A stretch of DNA of 64,000 nucleotides, from NCBI RefSeq assembly GCF_002865645.1, contig NW_020194563.1, positions 268,152 to 332,151 of the forward strand. The letters run 5' to 3'. Position 1 is the first letter of the stretch, and every line of letters starts with the position of its first letter. The DNA comes from Hyaloscypha bicolor E. Its lineage: Eukaryota > Ascomycota > Leotiomycetes > Helotiales > Hyaloscyphaceae. Below the pieces are notes generated by a model, which saw nothing but the letters and a program-made list of their open reading frames with translations, was not told where the DNA came from and made no database searches. Below are positions 32,806-44,253 of this stretch, piece after piece. The position numbers and the translations under genes are program-made.

Positions 32806-33375
32806 TAGAACGGGCCACGAAATGTATGCCCGGTGATACAGAGCCAAAGTTGGCCCCGGGAGAGTCTTTTCACCTTTCGAACACAGTCAGTGGCAGCTCA
32901 ATCAATTCAAGATCTGCTTTAGGGCATTGGTTTGAGAAGTCTCGATTGGATTTTGCCAGGCGTGAAGCTGAGAGTGGAGAGACAGCAAGTGATTTCATGC
33001 TGCCTGGAGGAAACAAGATTTTGTTACCGAATTCAGAAGGTAACGTGTTCTTTAGAAAAGCTCGAGGTATCGATTTCAACGTATTAGAAAGGACTTTCTC
33101 CCAAATATATATTCTTCGACCAGTACTTAGTGCATTCATTGCGATTTTTTTTTGGTTGAAAATCGAAGTCATGCTGGGCCTTTTCAAGGGGTACGGGGTA
33201 AATTCGCTTCGTGGTGGGGTAAAACACTCCGCCGCTCTGCCCCTTGGGTCTCTAAGCGACGGGCGCAATTTTCATCCTCGCAATACAGAAATTCTCACAA
33301 TTCCCCCTTATATTTAATTATCGTGAGATTTTCGCAGAAGTTAGATCTGCTTCTTTTCTAATATGCAAAAGACTT
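32806..33375. other. Flank right of the transposon
   Basis: GC-normal sequence. The open frame reading out of the transposon end (32760-33317) starts inside the terminal repeat and has no family features, so I do not count it as a gene. Confidence 0.5.
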
Positions 33376-33680
33376 TTAAAGGGTTTCGGGTACTCCGTTG
33401 AGATTTGGTGTAATTTTCCAAACAAAGCGATTTTGGTGTTCCTCGGCTGCTGCTGCTGCTGCTGGACGATCCTCAACGTCCCGCATTTTCATAATTGAGA
33501 TGGAGATGATGGGATACAATGACAACATGATGTAAGTTTCCTCGTCTTCTTTCTGTCCTTCAAATTCTAAGCTTTCCTCAAATTCTGTGCTCTACTAGTT
33601 CCTTCAGAATTTCTGCGTCGTTTACGTTTATAATCCGGCTCAGAATCGTAACCTCCGGCTGAAAATCCTCTTGGAGACAT
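33376..33680 (-). CDS. Possible small two-exon gene with a poly-Ala run
   Basis: On the minus strand a start at 33680 gives MSPRGFSAGGYDSEPDYK. A GT-AG segment of about 62 nt (donor GTAAAC, acceptor CTTAG) joins it in frame to FEGQKEDEETYIML, which runs on to DRPAAAAAAEE, NRFVWKITPNLNGVPETL and a stop at 33376. The total is roughly 80 residues. The Ala run is encoded by the GCT/GCA triplet repeat near 33450-33465. No family is recognised, and coding is only suggested by the coherent frame and splice signals. Confidence 0.25.
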
Positions 33681-34277
33681 TTTGGGCTAGAGGTGCTTAA
33701 GAAGGGGGTGGTTGGGAGTTCCAGGATCATCTATCTGTCTACTGTGGGCGATTCTATGCCCCCGAATCTTCTGCATATGATTCATCCTACTTATGCAGCA
33801 TTAACAACCGCGCGTGAAATAAAAACAGCCGAGACTCGATGAGCGAGGTTTTGACGCATGTTCTACGATTCCTGGCTATGCAAACTAGTTACCAGACAAG
33901 ATGAAGAAATAACGCAGACTGCGCTTCCTCCGTGGGCTTGTCTCCTGTCTGCCATGCCAAATGGAGCCAATCAACTTTGGCCTAACCTCAACTCAAAAGC
34001 AGGGATGGCAATTTGGGCCCGAGAAATCCAGGTACAAGCACGGCTGCCTAAATTAAATAATAGTTCAAGGTTTCCCCGCAAACGGATCCCCCATTACGCT
34101 GGTTTGCTTATCAGCCAGTCAGCCTCACGGAGGCCATCCCACCCCAGTGTTCCGCCAGTGCCCGAGACTCAGCCCCCTTACCCAGCGCAGCCTTGCTCGC
34201 GTGCCCTCTTTCTATAAATGACCCTCGAAGAACCTTAATTTTGTGTTTGAACATCCATTTCAATTTTCAACCCGAAA
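33681..34277. other. Intergenic interval and promoter of the CorA-like gene
   Basis: No gene recognised. The last part (34200-34277) is a pyrimidine/A-rich leader just before the start codon. Confidence 0.5.
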
Positions 34278-35909
34278 ATGGCAAATTCACTTGAAAAGGT
34301 TACAGCCACTTACTCTACACTTCTCCAACGCCTGGCCAAAACATCCACAAATTACAAAGCTCTCGACGAGTTTTTAGGAAAGGCAACCGACCATTCTTCT
34401 CAGACCCCAGCCAAATTCACAGTTGTGCATATCCCCTCGGGACTCCCAATCTCTCCTGGGATCCAATTCGACCAATTTGAAGGGACTGCAAATTTAGCAC
34501 AAGAGCTAGAACAACCAGAAGGAAAAGAGTCGTGCCGGCTATTCATTGTCGAGAATGTGTGCGCTCAGGCAATAAATATCTTAGGCGAGAAGTTTGACAT
34601 CGATCCCCAGTTCTTTGCAGACCACTTGAATAATGAGCCTTGGTACCGGATTGCGAATGTCGCAGAACGAATCCCGGCCCTCCCATCTACTCAGAAAAGC
34701 CACGACTTTCTTCAATTGCGGTATATTGAGCCAAGGCAAGTCTCGAATCACCCAGACTTGTTTCATGGAAACCACCCTTTTGTTGTACACAAAGAAAATG
34801 CGGACATACCAGATGATGAGTCTGTCGCTTCAGATGCGAAGAGTTTTATGAAACCTGATGAGACTACAACGAGGATACCTAGAAAGGCTGGGAAGTTGAC
34901 ACCGAGAGTTCGAAAAGGGAGAGAGTTTGAGCCATTATTATGCACAAGACAAGTGATTACCGTTTGGTTCAAGAAGACTGAAGGAGGATCAAAGGGGTGG
35001 ACCGGTACTTTAACCCTTCACCCGTTAGCTCTCGGTAACTGCTGATAATGTTCAGGAGTAATACTTCTTGATCCCCCGTTCACGCTCCCGCCAGGAAATA
35101 TCTATTGCGAGCCAGCTGGCCACCGCAGCTTTAACCGACGAGCAAGTCTACTTGACGAGGCAGAAGACACCATTCCGCCAACTTCAAACCGCGAGGCACT
35201 TGCAGGCCATCTCAACGAACGATTTTCCAACAACCCCTCACTTCTCGAAAGTGCAAAATCAGATTGTTTCTTCATACTCGGAGATGTTTACCGCCTCGTG
35301 GCTTCGAACTGGATTGTAATCAACGAGTATGTGAACCGCGAGCTCGCAACAATAGAATATATCCTGGAGAAGGAGGAGCCTACTTTCCGAGATCTGGAGA
35401 TCTATTTGAAGGATTTATATATCTATAGGAGAAGGGTTACAAGATATCACGAACTTATAACCCAAGCGAAAGAGCAGTGTACAACGAGAGGTCAGGTTAG
35501 TTGGTCACGCGATCAAATCTCACCGATCTCGCTTGAACATGCCCAAGACATGGAAGCAGACTTCATCTACCTGCAAGACAAGGTTCTCGCCACATCTCGC
35601 CGAACTGAGAAGAACATCGACCTCCTCACTGCCCTCGTCTCCATCGGAGAAGGTAAACAAGCGCTCGATGAGAATCATGCATTAGCGAGGTTGAGTTTGT
35701 TAGCGACAGTGTTCTTGCCGTTTTCTACCGTGGCGACGATTTTTAGTATTCAGGGAGGGTATGGACCTGGGGAAGGAATGTTTTGGCTATTTTGGGCAAT
35801 TGCAATTCCATTGACGTGCTTGATACTTGTTCTGAGTGCGTTGTACTACGGGATTGGGGTTTCCATCCTAGGGAGAATGGTGAGGACTCTGAAATTAAGA
35901 AGGCGGTGA
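34278..35909 (+). CDS. CorA-like two-TM protein (divalent-cation transporter superfamily, fungal branch)
   Basis: Two exons (34278-35004 and 35056-35909) around a 51-bp intron give 526 residues. A large N-terminal soluble domain with a Trp/Phe-rich alpha/beta pattern is followed by a helical region (LQDKVLATSRRTEKNIDLLTALVSI). At the C-terminus are two membrane helices, about LARLSLLATVFLPFSTVATIFSI and MFWLFWAIAIPLTCLILVLSALYY, and a basic tail. This is the CorA fold order. The signature GMN after the first TM is absent; the loop reads QGGYGPGEGM. That is common in the divergent fungal CorA-like proteins, many of which have no proven transport role. The start ATG at 34278 sits in a good context (AAAATGG). 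Confidence 0.8.
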
Positions 35910-38212
35910 AACCTCAGAAGAGAGTTATTGAACCAGATATATCTATCGTACCGTATGTAGGATCTATCGCCCCTTTTATCCTGTTATGTTCGTCAAAGTC
36001 GCGGAAATTGCACCATCCTCAGCCCTGTGCCTATCGCGAAGCACTGCTCGGCCCAGCGCCGCGCGCCTCTCCTTCACTCCACCATCTCCAGGTCCAACAC
36101 ACTTCCCATCCGGCACCTTGTTTAATAAGACAACAGTCTCCTTTTAAGCCTCCCTCGTCTTTCCAGAAATCAATCAAGACATCGGAGCTTTGTGGCAGGA
36201 AGCCTTCTTTTGATATTACCATCATTGTCCCTCTTAAGAGAAATAAATGCGCTTCTAGGGGGCATTAGTTGACAACAATTACTGAAGCGTGATAACAGCG
36301 GTGTATTGGGCCATCGGAGATGATGTTTCAGGGATGAAATGTACCTTGGCTGTTGCTGGCGATTTCTGTCGTGAATGTTTGAGAGGCTGATGGAGCTAGG
36401 GTACACGTGTACAGCACTGGGAAGACACGGTCTGCCGGTAATGGAACTGGAGAAGGCATATTAGGTGGCTTAATGATGTAGGTCTGCTCCTTCGGTGTTG
36501 AGTTCGTGATCCTGAACTGATAGGTGTAAACCGGGGAGGAATACGTTGTCGCCATCATGTGGATAATGGTCGGGCAAGGCTAGATGAACACTCAAGTGAC
36601 AAAAGAAGGGGATAGGACGGAGTTTCGACTTGCGTGGGGCTCATCAAGGTACCAACGTATCAGAGCAATGGTTGGAGTTCAGCTAAGAAGTGGGTTGCGG
36701 CTGCGATTGCACCTGCATGGTGGTGGCAGTGCAATGATTCCAGAGCTGAATTTTCAGCAATTGCCCAATCATACGAGAAGACCAACTGTTTTAGTATGAG
36801 CAATCTGGTAGGATGGGCATTCTAGGAGAAAGGCTTCCACGTCTGGGAGCCTTCTCGATAAAAAGGTAACTTCACGTGACTGCCTATAAACGAATCCAAG
36901 CATACTTTATAATTGAATAGAGTGGCGGAGACGAAGGAAGAACAAGAGTAGCGTAGACTGAGAGGTTGAGGGGCAACAAATATGAAGGTATCCCCATTTT
37001 GAAGCTTGTTGAACCTGTTTGATGTTTGACAACAAGTTCTCGCTTAAGCCCCTATTTCTCCTTCACCGAGAGATACCGTGCACTTTGACAAGCAATGCGA
37101 ATCTTGAAACAACTAGCCAGACAGTACTTTGTATACCTGAAAATACACAATGACTAAATGAAGGGTTCTGTTCTGTGTCATATTCTGCAGCTTATCAAAA
37201 TTGGGCGCTCTCATGAAATTACAAAATCTAGAGAGCAAGCAGCTTTCCTGGCTTGAGTAGATGATTGTGGAGATCTTGACTTTTTGTCCGTTACTACCAC
37301 TATATAGTTAAGAGCTTGCTTTCTCCGACGGATTTTGAATGATCTTAAGCAGAGACTGATATTCTAGCAGCCTGCTTGGAAATAAGCTGGTACACCCGAA
37401 GATCCGGGCCTAACATTGCGTGCCGTCAGAAACCGAACTTTTCTGCTATTGCATATCTAGAAGAAGGAATACATGGCACGAAATACGGAATATTTAATGG
37501 AAGACAGAGACAATTGTTCTAGGAGATAATTAGTTGTTAGCATCGTTTATGTTCAGCTGAGACATCGACTGCGGCTCCACCATATCACATGGTGGGGGCT
37601 GCGCACCAGGTTTCAGACAGCCTCCACAGTAATCCGATAAGCTAATGCAATGAAAAGATTTATTTTTATTTCTTTAGCAATCACATCACCGCAGTAAGGC
37701 TGAGTCCAACAGTCCCAATGTTTCATTTCCGCTCTGCTCTGGTCTCACGGAGTACAGGTTTTGGGCGATTCACACAATTCACGATAGACACAGGGAGCGA
37801 TTCGATGGACTTTTACCGTCCAATTTCCATAGGCTTCATCTATTTCTGGGCGACCAAGTCCTATGATCAATTACGATGCAACTTTCTCAGCCTCCATGCG
37901 TAAGCAGCGTCGTCCTCGACATGCCGCCGCGGCTCAAGCAAGGGAGCTTCCGGCTCCGCCGCCTCCTTCGCTTGGCGTATCAGCCTCACCGGATTTTGTT
38001 TTGTTCCAGAAAGTTCTCAATAAAATAAATAGTCTATGGCTTCTTTCTCTCACAAAGAAACGTACAACCTCTATTCACGACTGTCAAATCCACGAAAAAT
38101 ACAAACGTCCGCGAAGAATCAGCAACAAGACATACGTTCTAGTACTAAGTCTCCTCCTCAATCCACATCACCGACAGAGCACCACTCCCGCAGTTCTTAT
38201 CCAACCCCAGCC
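35910..38212. other. Gene-poor interval
   Basis: Apart from the weak minus-strand ORF at 36328-36558, nothing recognisable is present. A short inverted repeat CCACCAT...ATGGTGG occurs near 37574-37593. Confidence 0.45.
36328..36558 (-). CDS. Possible small beta-rich protein, 76 residues
   Basis: The ORF reads MMATTYSSPVYTYQFRITNS onward, with alternating hydrophobic/polar stretches (YTYQFRITNSTP, QTYIIKPP, VFPVLYTCTLAPSASQTFTT). These recall the small beta-sandwich proteins frequent in fungi. The end may be wrong: a GT site at the last residues (Q|GTACATTT) could join it to a downstream frame ending at 36031. No domain is assigned. Confidence 0.3.
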   Translation of the reverse strand: MMATTYSSPVYTYQFRITNSTPKEQTYIIKPPNMPSPVPLPADRVFPVLYTCTLAPSASQTFTTEIASNSQGTFHP

Positions 38213-39075
38213 ATGATAGATCCAGTCACGGTCCTCGGTCTCGTAGCAACAATCATATCTATTGTTGACAAAACTCGCGAAATTGCTGCCATTCTGGTCA
38301 CCTACAAAAACGACAGCGCAGAACTTGAGGCTATCATCTCTAGCCTTACACTCAGACTCCCTTTGCTAGCTGAGATCCTCCGCAAGATCAAGCAAGCAAC
38401 AACGGAAGAACAAATCCGGAGCCAGAGAGCAGTTCTAAATGAATGTTCCCGGCGCATGGCGGATCTATACGAGAGACTCGAAAAGTTGAGGCCGAAAGAC
38501 CGGGAGGGAAGAATTGCGAAAATGAAACGAAAATCCGACGAGAGGGAAAGAATTGGAGAGATTAAGCAGCGCATGCTTGATCTTGAGGTGTTCATCCAGA
38601 CGTTGACCACGTATCACCAAATGATCTACATGGAAAGGACAGATTTATACACGGTACGAGCTTCTCACTTCCCGTTTCTCAATCATGCTACACTCGCTGA
38701 CCAGCTATTGCTCAGATTATCAATTCGTCTTGGGCTATGTTATTCACGTTATTCATCCATGCGAAGAACAAGGTGCAGTCGATATACACGATTTTACTCA
38801 CGGATCCTGCCCTGTTCTTGAACATGGTCATTCGCTTGCTGCCGCCGCTACTCTTTATCCTCGCTTTGAGCTTTTTATGCGCTTCCTTTGGGCTTATCGT
38901 GGCCCTGAGACATGAGTTACTCTTGTCTCGACTGCTCTGCAGCGGATTAGAAGTGGATAAAGTATGGGTGGCGAGATGTCTTCGTAGCTTACTGGACAGC
39001 TGGTGGCGCGCTCATTGCTTTGTTGAACAACGATCTGTAGAAGTGGTGGCGGTTAGTAGATGGAAATTGTGGTGA
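38213..39075 (+). CDS. SesA-like N-terminal domain protein with C-terminal membrane segments
   Basis: Two exons (38213-38653 and 38716-39075, intron 38654-38715) encode 266 residues. The first 100 residues (MIDPVTVLGLVATIISIVDK, LEAIISSLTLRLPLLAEILR) match my knowledge of the SesA/NACHT-NTPase N-terminal domain found at the front of fungal NLR-like receptors, where it mediates cell-death signalling. A charged helical region (RPKDREGRIAKMKRKSDERERI) follows. The second exon adds hydrophobic helices (NMVIRLLPPLLFILALSFLC and ASFGLIVALRH). No NACHT or repeat domain is encoded here. The protein resembles the stand-alone effector proteins that partner NLRs. The start chosen is the ATG directly before the conserved domain. 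Confidence 0.65.
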
Positions 39076-39685
39076 TTCTCCACCATGGGTGTTTGAGGGG
39101 GTACTTGGACGGTAGATTTCTGACTTTCACCTCAATTCGAATTTCTAGCCGGTCTAGATTTCCATCAAAGGTTACTGTGGGACAAAAGTTTATCATTACC
39201 AAAAACGGTCTTTGCTATGTTTGGGCATGGGTAGTTATAAATCATTCGTTTAGAATTTTCAAAAGCGGGGATGACGAATACTTGGGCGACAAATGAGCAG
39301 CAATGGAGGTCTTAAATGTTGAGATTATGAGGTTTCATTTGTCTAGCTAATATCAGCCTATTTAAGGAGACCTTCTCTCCTGGCATTAGATAATTAATCA
39401 GGCTTCTACATTCATCTGAATTCCATATCAAGTGCCATAATAAAGAACTCTTTTGTTTTACTTCATTTCAAAATTAAATAGATCTTAGTAGTTGAATATC
39501 ACAGTGTCGATTTTTCATCCTCTTCATTACTCACGATCCAACTTCTGTAATGAGTCTAGCCAGGCTTCCAAATCAAATCGGCCTCAATTGACCAACCGCT
39601 TCACTCATCTGAACTCAACTTATTCACGACAACACATTTCTGCCCAATTCTTCAAAAGCAAGGTTACAGGAAACCCACTTCCGTT

Positions 39686-39716
39686 TTTTATTTTTATTTT
39701 TATTTTTATTTTTATC
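39686..39716 (+). repeat. (TTTTTA)n microsatellite
   Basis: About five consecutive TTTTTA units lie upstream of the decayed RBR gene. Confidence 0.8.
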
Positions 39717-39822
39717 TTACAAAAAGCAGATACGTTCCTGCATCAAATCTTTGTGACGGAACTTTGGACATTCGCAAGCCTTGATCGCCGCAGTTATACA
39801 CAACCCCTCACTCCTCACTCTC

Positions 39823-41533
39823 ATGGGCTCATTATTGAGTAAGATCTGCGGCCACCAGCCTCAGGATTCCAGTCCTGGGGTATCTCCCCGCCCACCGACG
39901 CCAAGCAATTTAAACTTTCCGCAAATGGCGCGATGGTCATCTCCGGGTTGGGCACATTACGATGAAATATCAACCAACATGGGATATGACAGGCACGGTC
40001 CCAGAACGGATTCCTCTTGTGTCGCAACGTGAACCTGGGCGACGAGTTAGCTCAACACCTAGTGTTGATCTCGGAACAACTTACGTGCGTTTCGATATTG
40101 CTCTGCCGAATGGTTGGTTAACCAGAGAGGACAGCGGTTATTTGATGTGCAAGAGAGTGGGAGGATGGAAGGAAATGGGAGAGGACGACATGGTTACGGC
40201 CCTCGAGCTATTATGGATGGCTATGAGTTGGACAATTTCGAGAGAGAATTTGGCCAGCCTGGTATCGTTGATCGGGGTAGTGGCGGAGCTCACGACCGAA
40301 TAGCTGACGACTTCTACCACCAACAAGCCCCTCGCGTGAGTCAACTCGTCGTCCCCAACGACGCCGTCTCGAAGCAACACACCTCCACAACCTGACCCCG
40401 CCCCTCTCGTTTGAACGAACAAGATATTTGAAATTTGGCCACTTCGCGGCCAGCAACTTTGCCTTCCAGGCGCTCCACAGCCTCTAGAACTCCCGACACT
40501 TCCAGACCTCGAAGTGCTCGGCTTCCTCGAAGACCTCGTCCACGACACCTCAATCCATCCGCTTGGTCCTAGACCTTGACACCTACAGCCGCACCGCCTC
40601 GAACTTCGTTGGATAATCCTCAACGATCCAACCCTTCTTTAAGAGGAGAATCCAACATACAGCAAGAAACCAAAGACTGCATCGGCTGTCTCGTTCCCCT
40701 TCCCATCGATGACTTCCCGCCCATCACAGCAGCGAACCCAAACCAACTCCGCTGCACGCACCCAAGCTGCCCGGAAATACTCTCCCACGCCGATACCCGC
40801 CGGCTCGCAAGACGCGAAACGTTCGAGCGCTGCGATTACCTGGTAACTTGTGTCCCACTCGGAGCTCTGGAGAACTTTACGGATTGTCTGAATCCGAGAT
40901 GTGAGGGTGTTCAGGAGCATAGTAATGGAGGTAGGCATAGAGATGGAGATGGAGATGGAAGTGGAGTGATATTTGTGTGTAGTAAGTGTGGACATCGGTT
41001 TTGCACGAGACATGGTGTGGATTGGCATGAAGGCGAGACGTGTGCCAAGTATGAGAATCGTATTAATCGACGACGACCAGCACGACAGGGCAGAGCACCG
41101 GAACGACAGTCGGTCCAAGGGGTGAGGATACCACAACGAGAAGGCTTATGGAAAGAACGAGTGCGCCGTGTCCTGGTTGACAGAGGGCTGCGACCATATG
41201 ACGTGTATTTGTGGACATCAGTGTTGCTGGACTTGTCTTCGTGGGAGCCTGTGACGGCACCAAGAGTGGTGAGATGTCATGGGATATGCTGTTGGGTTGA
41301 GGGACGAGGATTTTCGTCGTGACTGCCCCTTCCCTTTCAAGACGGGCACTGCCCAGACGCATGATGATAAGGCCGTTACTTTAGTTATATGCAGAGGGCC
41401 TTTCTTTGGGAAAGTGCCGGTCATGGCCATCACATGGGATTTGAACATTATCTCCATCCTCTTGGAGAAGAACAGAAAAGGTGTGAATGTCAGAACATCG
41501 CACAATCTTGAGGTCCGTTTGCCAAGTAATTAA
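39823..41533 (+). pseudogene. RBR-type (RING-IBR-RING) E3 ubiquitin ligase, decayed
   Basis: A start at 39823 gives MGSLLSKICG, a good N-myristoylation motif, but this frame stops at 40032. A second frame (40576-41322) holds part of RING1 (DCIGCLVPLP then LRCTHPSCPEILSHADTRRL). The central Cys/His stretch of RING1 is missing. A complete-looking IBR follows (FTDCLNPRCEG, FVCSKCGHRFCTRHGVDWH, GETCAKYENR). RING2 (EGCDHMTCICGHQCCWTCLR, 41182-41243) is in another frame. No ordinary intron restores the joins. Deletion in RING1 plus frameshifts indicate a pseudogene. Small exons may have been missed, so a functional spliced form is not fully excluded. Confidence 0.6.
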
Positions 41534-43359
41534 TGCTCATGGCCAAACTCATCCCATTGAGAACACTAGAACCAAGCAATTCTGGCTGGTTGTTTCTTCA
41601 AATTGTTCGTGATGCTTCTTTTCTCTGTCCTTGCACCTTTTCCCCTCTTTTACTTGGGGGCTTTCCAAGTACGGAGAACTCCTGATTTGCGCTGAAAAGG
41701 GGTAACGAGAGTATCACATGCCGGGAGACGATGTCAAAAGTGATAGGGAAATCCAACAGAGTCCTATCTGTCAAACTCGAAAATGCGCCCAACATCGGTG
41801 AAGATGACCAAAGGTTGTCAAAAAGAGAATATCAATGGTCAACCTCACCCAAATCATCACGTGTAATCCCGAACCATTGCTGAATTCAAAACCGAGGGCA
41901 CAACACTTCCGGAACCCTACAAACCAGCCGAGCTCCAGTCCGGATCTTGAGAACCAGACACAACTCACCGCGGGTTCTCACCGCCAGCCTTTGTACCCCC
42001 TTCATTTTACTTTGCTGTCAGTCTCCCAGTCATCTCCGTCAGCACGCAGCGGCCCGAACCCGCCAACGAGCATGATGCACGTGCGGAGGGTTCAATGAGG
42101 GTGTCACACCGCCAGGAACCCCATCTTGGCCTCCGGCCCGCCAAACAATCCTGAATATTGATAGGCATTCGTGAGGACGGGCCAGGTTTCACTCCTGCCG
42201 GCGAAGTAGTCATGCTCTCCTCACCAGTGATTGGCGTGTGAAAGGCGCGTGCCAGCGGCATCCAATCCACGCGTGACAGCAAACACCAGCTGAATCCGAA
42301 ACCGTCGACCCGGAAAAAGCAGAAGCATCACGGAAGGAGGAGGGCAAGCGAATTTCACATGCAAATAGTCCGAGGGGGAGATGATCAACGCCCGCGTAAA
42401 GGGATGCGTCTGCCTCCTGACTGACGTAGCATCACATCCCAACGACAGCTTTCTCCTTTAAATCCATTTTGACATCTTCAAAGTTTTGGATCCTCAACAT
42501 TTTGCCCTGCCCACCGCTTCTTCTTCTTCTTCGGCTGTCTGGTCCAGCGACATCGGGCGAGGGGGGCCGGTTCCAGCGCAGACAACCCAGAAATCCCACT
42601 ACTGCAGCTGCACGCTGCACTCTGCACTGTGGACAGTCCCGGTGCAGCAGGTGGCGGTCAACAGCGAATCCATTCAACGGACCCGGACTGTCAACAATCC
42701 CAGTCTGGGTGTTCCCCGCTCAAGGGATCTGGGAACGATCGCACACCCCTTCTCCTTTCTTCTCCGTTGACACTTCGTCTTCGACTCGCGATACAGACAG
42801 ATACTGTATATATTTTTAGAGGAATCGGAGAAGCAAGTCAGCAGGCCTCGACCCGACCCCACACTGCACAACCCTCAACAAGCTTAAATTCGATAGCGCG
42901 CCGCACGCTAAGATCGCAGCCCAGGCCCCAGCCAGGCGGTGGGGTTCCTTTATCGGTGGTTCCAGCGTTGTTCCAGCGACCATTATTGCCCCTAGTCAAA
43001 CGACTCGGACAAACTCGAAGTCAAAGAGTCGGTCACGATCACGACCAGACTGGTGCGTGTTGAAAACGGCCGCCTTTCCGCCTTGGCGCTTTAAATTGCT
43101 TCCTTGGGCGTTGCATTCCGTCATTGGGGTTGGGGATTCGATTGGGATTCGACTGGGGGGTTTAAATGCAAGGTCCCCCCACTTCAAGGGACAGTGACAG
43201 CGAACGACATCTCCACTTGAACAAAACTCCCACAACGACATATTTTAAATTTGGAGGTATATATGGAAGAATCATAGAAGCTCACAGCTCCGGGGATCCC
43301 GAGTGCATCAATCATTGTCAATCTTGGTCATCCAATACCGACCTCAGTCCTTCAACCAG
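41534..43359. other. Intergenic interval
   Basis: No convincing gene. A short (TTC)n run lies near 42515-42530. Many overlapping open frames on both strands reflect GC-rich composition rather than genes. Confidence 0.45.
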
Positions 43360-44253
43360 ATGGCCTCCTCAAAACACCTCCACCCCCTCACAACATCCCA
43401 CCACAACCGCTCCCTCTCCAACATCTCCGCAACCTCAGATGCGTGCACCTTCCACTCTGCACAAGACCATCCTCAATCTTCACACATGGAAATGCGTCCT
43501 CTCTCCTCCTCTCAAACCGCTTCCTCTCAAACCCCTTCCTCACCAACCAAAAGCACACCAGTCTCCTCACAAAAGTTAGATGCAATAAAAATGTCCCGCC
43601 AAGACTCGGGGTACCAAGAATCAAGCCCCCGAACATCTACATCCTCCCGACATTCATCACACGCCTCTTCCCGCCCCTCAAAACCAAAACGCCGCTCAAC
43701 CACAGAATCCAAATCCTCTTCGAGTCGACCGAACGCAAAAAGAGCGTCGAGGTCAAGTATGAATGCTGCCCAGATTCGAACGAGCACCTCCGGATCCCGT
43801 CCCAGCTTATCAAGTCGACACACCTCCCCCTTCCCCCACACCGACATCCAGAACATCCACCAGCCCTACAAATTCTTCCAATTCCCCGCCCCCGTCCTCG
43901 CCGCCGACCCGACTCCACCCCCCGACCCCCCTCAATCCCCACATCCGCCCCCACCGCCGGCAACAACACAATACTGGACGTCCGACCAAACCCGTCGCTT
44001 GGAGTATGCAGCTATCGACGCCGCTGGGAAGGGAGTCAGGGGCTTCTTTATCAGGTTGGTGCCGGATTGTATATTACCGCCGACGAGTCGGAGGACGCGG
44101 TTTTGTGAGCAAGGGGGTGAGGATGGGGCGAGTGACGCGGGCAGTGTGAGGCGGTATCGGCTGTGTTTACCGGAGGAGAAGGAGGGCGGCGAGGTTGGGG
44201 TGAAGGAGAGGAGGCAGGGGTTGTGGAGGAGAGTTACCGGACGAGGGAGGTGA
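43360..44253 (+). CDS. Ser/Pro-rich protein with conserved C-terminus, unknown function
   Basis: This is 297 residues from the ATG at 43360 (MASSKHLHPL); an upstream Met at 43303 is also in frame. The N-terminal two thirds are low-complexity Ser/Thr/Pro/Arg with MSRQDSGYQESSPRTSTSS. The C-terminal part is ordered: YWTSDQTRRLEYAAIDAAGK, FFIRLVPDCILPP, then GSVRRYRLCLPEEKE. I recall this combination (DSGYQE patch plus RRLEYAAIDAA...PDC) from conserved but uncharacterised Pezizomycotina proteins. No TM or signal peptide. The other long open frames here are shadows of its biased composition. Confidence 0.6.
   Translation: MASSKHLHPLTTSHHNRSLSNISATSDACTFHSAQDHPQSSHMEMRPLSSSQTASSQTPSSPTKSTPVSSQKLDAIKMSRQDSGYQESSPRTSTSSRHSSHASSRPSKPKRRSTTESKSSSSRPNAKRASRSSMNAAQIRTSTSGSRPSLSSRHTSPFPHTDIQNIHQPYKFFQFPAPVLAADPTPPPDPPQSPHPPPPPATTQYWTSDQTRRLEYAAIDAAGKGVRGFFIRLVPDCILPPTSRRTRFCEQGGEDGASDAGSVRRYRLCLPEEKEGGEVGVKERRQGLWRRVTGRGR

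Noticed and set aside
32760..33317. 185-codon plus-strand open frame beside the transposon
   Set aside because: It begins inside the terminal inverted repeat of the transposon, has no recognisable domain, and the antisense strand is equally open.
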